Source: a virus
Direction: 5' to 3' (one strand)
IMG/VR virus record: IMGVR_UViG_3300046810_000322
Span: 1-64,000 of that record
DNA length: 64,000 nt
Position 1 is the first letter of the stretch. Each line of letters opens with the position of its first letter. A model generated the notes under the pieces. The model searched no databases. It had not been told where the DNA came from and worked only from the letters and a program-made list of their open reading frames with translations. Position numbers and translations under genes: made by a program. This document shows, piece by piece, positions 61,309-64,000 of this stretch.

Positions 61309-61431
61309 TTATTTTTTGCAGAACATGCCGCGGATACGTGCGGCGAACATCTTAGTTTGGATGATGAAGCGCTGCCAGCGAGTGCGTGTCTCGCGCACAC
61401 CGATCCTGTTGGTATGTTGTTGATTATTCAT
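61309..61431 (-). CDS. very small basic protein (40 aa)
   Basis: A 40-codon open frame between the RNAP beta-like gene and the 630-residue gene. ATG at 61431 with AAAGGAG upstream; ends TAA at 61309-61311. The protein is strongly basic (RETRTRWQRF, ARIRGMFCKK). The start region, ATGAATAATCAACAA, closely resembles that of the next gene (ATGCATAATCAACAA), suggesting duplication of a translation-initiation region. Too short to identify. Confidence 0.45.
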   Translation of the reverse strand: MNNQQHTNRIGVRETRTRWQRFIIQTKMFAARIRGMFCKK

Positions 61432-61452
61432 GGCAGTGCTCCTTTGGTTCAA

Positions 61453-63129
61453 TTACCTTTCAATGAGCGCTTGCGCATGATCAAACGTATCACTGAAATT
61501 GGGGTTACGGAGAATCACATTGTCCAGCGTCAAGCCAACAAACGGATTGATGCGGAAATGTCCCGATGGTTGAGACTTAGGAAGATTGGCATACCCGCCG
61601 ACTTCGACGACGGAGATGTGCAATTGGTTTATCGGGTCGCGCAACTGTAACCCGCCTTTCTTCCGGCTCATCTTGTTGGTGTGCTGCTGCGGCACCAACA
61701 AGGTCGTGATCTTCATCACTTTGTTGTCACCCGGGTAGCTGTTAGCCGACACAGCACCAGAGGACTTGTAGATATGGAAGATCGCCCCCGTCCGGATATG
61801 GTTACCGAATACGTGGTTGATCTTGTCTGGAGTCAACGATTGTTCCTCGCAGAGCTTGAGCATACGGAAGCCCAATTCCATGATGGCCTTGCTGATATCG
61901 AACAGAACGAAGTACAACACGTTCAGTTCTTTATCGTACATCGAGGACAGCTTCTTCCGGTTGGCCAGCAGCATTGGATCGAAATCCTCCACCATACGTG
62001 CGAACAGCTGATACACGTTGTTGACCTGGTAGCCAATGTTCTCGAGCTGCTCGCGCACGATAGGATCGATGTACTCGTCCAACGAACGCATGTGGCTTTC
62101 CATTTCCTTGAGCACCTTGCCAACACCAGAGCTTGGCGCCACCAGATGGCCGAGGATCAGAATCCACAGTCGCTTCTCATCGGTCAACTTCACTGCGTCC
62201 TGGTTGATGACGTAGTTCGACAGATGGTTCACGCGTTCCGGGAAGCGGTCAGCGATGTAGAAGAATGCACCGATCAGGTTGTGCGTCATCGCATTCATCT
62301 GATCTTTCGGCACCGCAATACGGATGTTGGTTGGCCGGTAGTTGTCGTTGTTACGACCTGCCGGTGCGCCGTTGTCCGAGTTACGGGTAGTGCGTGCGAT
62401 GAACCACTGATCAGGTGGATACTTCTCGCGGGTGATGTTCTCGGCGTCGCCGACCACCACATCGCACTTGGCAAACTCCTGGAACGTCTTGATGATGCCG
62501 TACTTGCAGAACAAGTAATGCGCCAACGTCGATTCAGCAGTGACGTTGTCCGGATCAGTCTTATCCCGGACCACTTTCTTCTGGTGGATCTTCGACCACA
62601 CGACGTGTGCAAAGGTCTCGCTATCATCCAGGATAAAGTGTTGCGAGATACGATTGATGTTGAAGCGGGTCTTGATCAATCGTACAAAGATGGTCTTGCG
62701 CATCACCGAGATCACACGGTCCGCCAACACAGGAGAGATTGTGTAGCGCGAATCGCTGATGGTGATGAAGCCACCGTCAGAGACGAACGGCAGATACAAG
62801 TACCGCGGCCGCAGTTTAACACCGTTGTATTCGAATTCATAACGCATCATGTACACGTCGGAACGTGCGATGTCGTACGAAGAACGCTGGCTGGTTTTAG
62901 TTGCTTTTTGGTTGTGCCGTTTGGTCGCTTCGATGTACTCTTCCCGTGGCGAGCAGCGGACGCCACGGATGAATTTCAGACCCGGTGGAAAGGTTTCGGT
63001 GATCGACCGGAACAACATATCCACGTAACGCTCTGCCTTCGGTATCTCAGAGACCGCGAAACCATCCGCAATCTTCTTATTGAACTTTGGCATGTCTTCT
63101 TTGATAAATGCCCGCAATGCTGGGTCCAT
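61453..63129 (-). CDS. RNA polymerase beta-subunit N-terminal-like protein (558 aa)
   Basis: Residues about 111-138 (LYLPFVSDGGFITISDSRYT followed by ISPVLAD) follow the beta-lobe pattern of bacterial RNAP beta ([20 protein letters not shown]). Near 492-533, GLQLRDPINQLHISVVEVGG and SQPSGHFRINPFVGL resemble the RDVHPTHYG / ETPEGPNIGL region. The sequence would be the N-terminal half of beta as a separate protein, as in phiKZ-type virion polymerases, whose beta N-terminal fragment is gp178 (from memory). The gene order around it supports this. It is a by-eye assignment. ATG with AAGGAG upstream. Confidence 0.5.
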   Translation of the reverse strand: MDPALRAFIKEDMPKFNKKIADGFAVSEIPKAERYVDMLFRSITETFPPGLKFIRGVRCSPREEYIEATKRHNQKATKTSQRSSYDIARSDVYMMRYEFEYNGVKLRPRYLYLPFVSDGGFITISDSRYTISPVLADRVISVMRKTIFVRLIKTRFNINRISQHFILDDSETFAHVVWSKIHQKKVVRDKTDPDNVTAESTLAHYLFCKYGIIKTFQEFAKCDVVVGDAENITREKYPPDQWFIARTTRNSDNGAPAGRNNDNYRPTNIRIAVPKDQMNAMTHNLIGAFFYIADRFPERVNHLSNYVINQDAVKLTDEKRLWILILGHLVAPSSGVGKVLKEMESHMRSLDEYIDPIVREQLENIGYQVNNVYQLFARMVEDFDPMLLANRKKLSSMYDKELNVLYFVLFDISKAIMELGFRMLKLCEEQSLTPDKINHVFGNHIRTGAIFHIYKSSGAVSANSYPGDNKVMKITTLLVPQQHTNKMSRKKGGLQLRDPINQLHISVVEVGGYANLPKSQPSGHFRINPFVGLTLDNVILRNPNFSDTFDHAQALIER

Positions 63130-63150
63130 ATTTCCCTCTCCTTTTATCTA

Positions 63151-64000
63151 CTACCGAACTCCATTTGTTCTGAACGCTTTGTACGCCATCAGAATCGTTC
63201 CGATCCCTGCGAGGATGGTAGGCAGGAACTTGATAAACTCTGACGTGTCCTTACGATCATGCGACTTTCTTTCGTATGCATCCTTCATCTTCAGCTTCTC
63301 CAATTCGAGTAAACTCTCTTGGCGTTGCTTCAATTCTTCCATCGAGCGTTGTAACAACAACCGCTCAAACTCCACTTCCTTCAGCCGACGGTTATTCTCT
63401 TCCAGTTCTGTTTCATACTTGAGTTTGTCACGCTGGAAGTTCTGGCGTTCTATCAGCATGCTGTGCTCAAGTGTTGCAATCTCACGTTTCCGTGTGGCAG
63501 CAACATCACCAAAGCTCGACGCCTGTTCGAAGGTCTGGTAGATACCCAGTTGCTTCTCTACATCCTCAAACGGGTAGAACGTTGTTGATACTTCGTCAGG
63601 ATTGATCTTTCCGTTTGTCGGCTTGCTAGATACAATATACAGACCGTCCGGTCTATTTTTATCCGTCCTTGCTACAATTTTGTAAACTTGGTTGCAGATA
63701 GGCAAGTAACGGTCGCCATACTTTCCTAGGTTGTCAATAATTTCTACCCAGAAAATGAATCCGTGCTTTGCCTTGATTGCTTCTGCTGCTTGTTCTGCTT
63801 CCAATTCCCGCCCCGCGTAGCTGTGTGGGTGGGGGATTTGGTATGGCTCATCGCCGAACTTGAACAACGTATCCAACTCGTCATGGTAGAACATACCGTT
63901 GGTTGATGCCAAGTCCCTTTCGGTGAACATATATTCAATTGTGCAGCGAATCTCTCGCTCGCGTCCAAACGTGTACACGTTATCGTACACCTTCAGATAT
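63151..64000 (-). CDS. coiled-coil membrane-anchored protein (partial at window edge)
   Basis: The frame is open to the window end, so the 5' end is missing or very near; a GTG at 63990 is a possible start. The visible 282 residues have a soluble N-terminal domain, a long coiled coil (RKREIATLEHSMLIERQNF to LLELEKLKMKD) and a C-terminal transmembrane helix (FIKFLPTILAGIGTILMAYK). Function unknown; possibly a membrane-tethered or virion-associated protein. Confidence 0.55.
   Translation of the reverse strand, partial: YLKVYDNVYTFGREREIRCTIEYMFTERDLASTNGMFYHDELDTLFKFGDEPYQIPHPHSYAGRELEAEQAAEAIKAKHGFIFWVEIIDNLGKYGDRYLPICNQVYKIVARTDKNRPDGLYIVSSKPTNGKINPDEVSTTFYPFEDVEKQLGIYQTFEQASSFGDVAATRKREIATLEHSMLIERQNFQRDKLKYETELEENNRRLKEVEFERLLLQRSMEELKQRQESLLELEKLKMKDAYERKSHDRKDTSEFIKFLPTILAGIGTILMAYKAFRTNGVR

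Noticed and set aside
59467-61650. 727-codon open frame on the plus strand
   Set aside because: It lies antisense to the 630-residue structural gene, is His/Arg/Val-rich as expected of a shadow frame in G+C-rich codons, and has no ribosome-binding site or domain.
61681-63243. 520-codon plus-strand open frame
   Set aside because: Antisense to the RNAP beta-like gene, which has a good start, ribosome-binding site and recognisable motifs.
1-64000. tRNA genes, insertion sequences and attachment sites
   Set aside because: I saw no cloverleaf-like sequences ending in CCA, no transposase, and no integrase or direct-repeat attachment sites. Weak tRNAs cannot be excluded without a dedicated scan.

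Overview
The window looks like one contiguous piece of a very large (jumbo) tailed-phage genome, most likely a contractile-tailed myovirus distantly related to the phiKZ/EL group and infecting a Gram-negative host. The reasons are: a 2,472-residue tail protein carrying a soluble-lytic-transglycosylase domain; a large portal-like protein; a beta-helical spike gene followed by a PAAR tip gene; two tail-fibre modules; a holin-like membrane protein, an exported endolysin and Rz/Rz1-type spanins (which imply an outer membrane); a RecA-like ATPase, RNase H, an SbcC/Rad50-like ATPase and a RuvC-like nuclease; and two small proteins that look like the N- and C-terminal parts of a divergent multisubunit RNA polymerase beta subunit. 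The RecA-like / structural / small / RNase H order at 17-22 kb also recalls phiKZ from memory. There are no ribosomal genes, tRNAs or insertion sequences. Genes are tightly packed, usually with AGGAG-like ribosome-binding sites and many 1-8 nt overlaps.

Layout. 0-9.6 kb (+): end of an upstream gene, the giant tail protein and a second tail protein. 9.7-12.9 kb (-): a low-complexity Gly/Ser-rich protein and small unknown genes. 13.0-13.5 kb (+): one acidic protein. 13.6-18.8 kb (-): unknown genes, an RNAP beta C-terminal-like protein, a SLOG-fold protein, small paralogues and a RecA-like ATPase. 19-19.9 kb (+): a probable structural protein. 19.9-22.9 kb (-): RNase H and a membrane-protein/lipoprotein pair. 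23-26.4 kb (+): three probable virion proteins. 26.4-29.3 kb (-): a small NTP-binding-like protein and the SbcC-like ATPase. 29.4-30.5 kb (+): spike and PAAR tip. 30.6-31.8 kb (-): a probable structural protein. 31.9-41.4 kb (+): fibre module A, a prolyl-hydroxylase-like enzyme with two unknown paralogous proteins, a fibre chaperone, fibre module B, then holin and endolysin. 41.4-48.3 kb (-): accessory block of small genes, with two multi-winged-helix paralogues and a tandem alpha-CTD-like protein. 48.5-55.7 kb (-): SUKH and CYTH proteins, membrane protein, spanins, RuvC-like nuclease, structural proteins and a GIY-YIG homing endonuclease. 55.7-58.6 kb (+): portal. 58.7-64 kb (-): structural proteins, the RNAP beta N-terminal-like protein and a coiled-coil membrane protein cut by the window edge.

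Two things stand out. First, a 2-oxoglutarate/Fe(II) prolyl-hydroxylase-like enzyme sits directly beside a fibre-associated protein made almost entirely of YNPxxPG repeats, whose x-Pro-Gly triplets are the classic substrate of such enzymes; the arrangement suggests phage-encoded hydroxylation of its own adhesin. Second, nearly every transcription-unit boundary carries a GC-rich hairpin followed, in the direction of transcription, by a conserved TATGCCGT-like box, without the usual U-tract. This points to a dedicated termination, processing or promoter signal. Both functional readings are inferences from sequence. Family names are from recognition by eye; no database search was possible.
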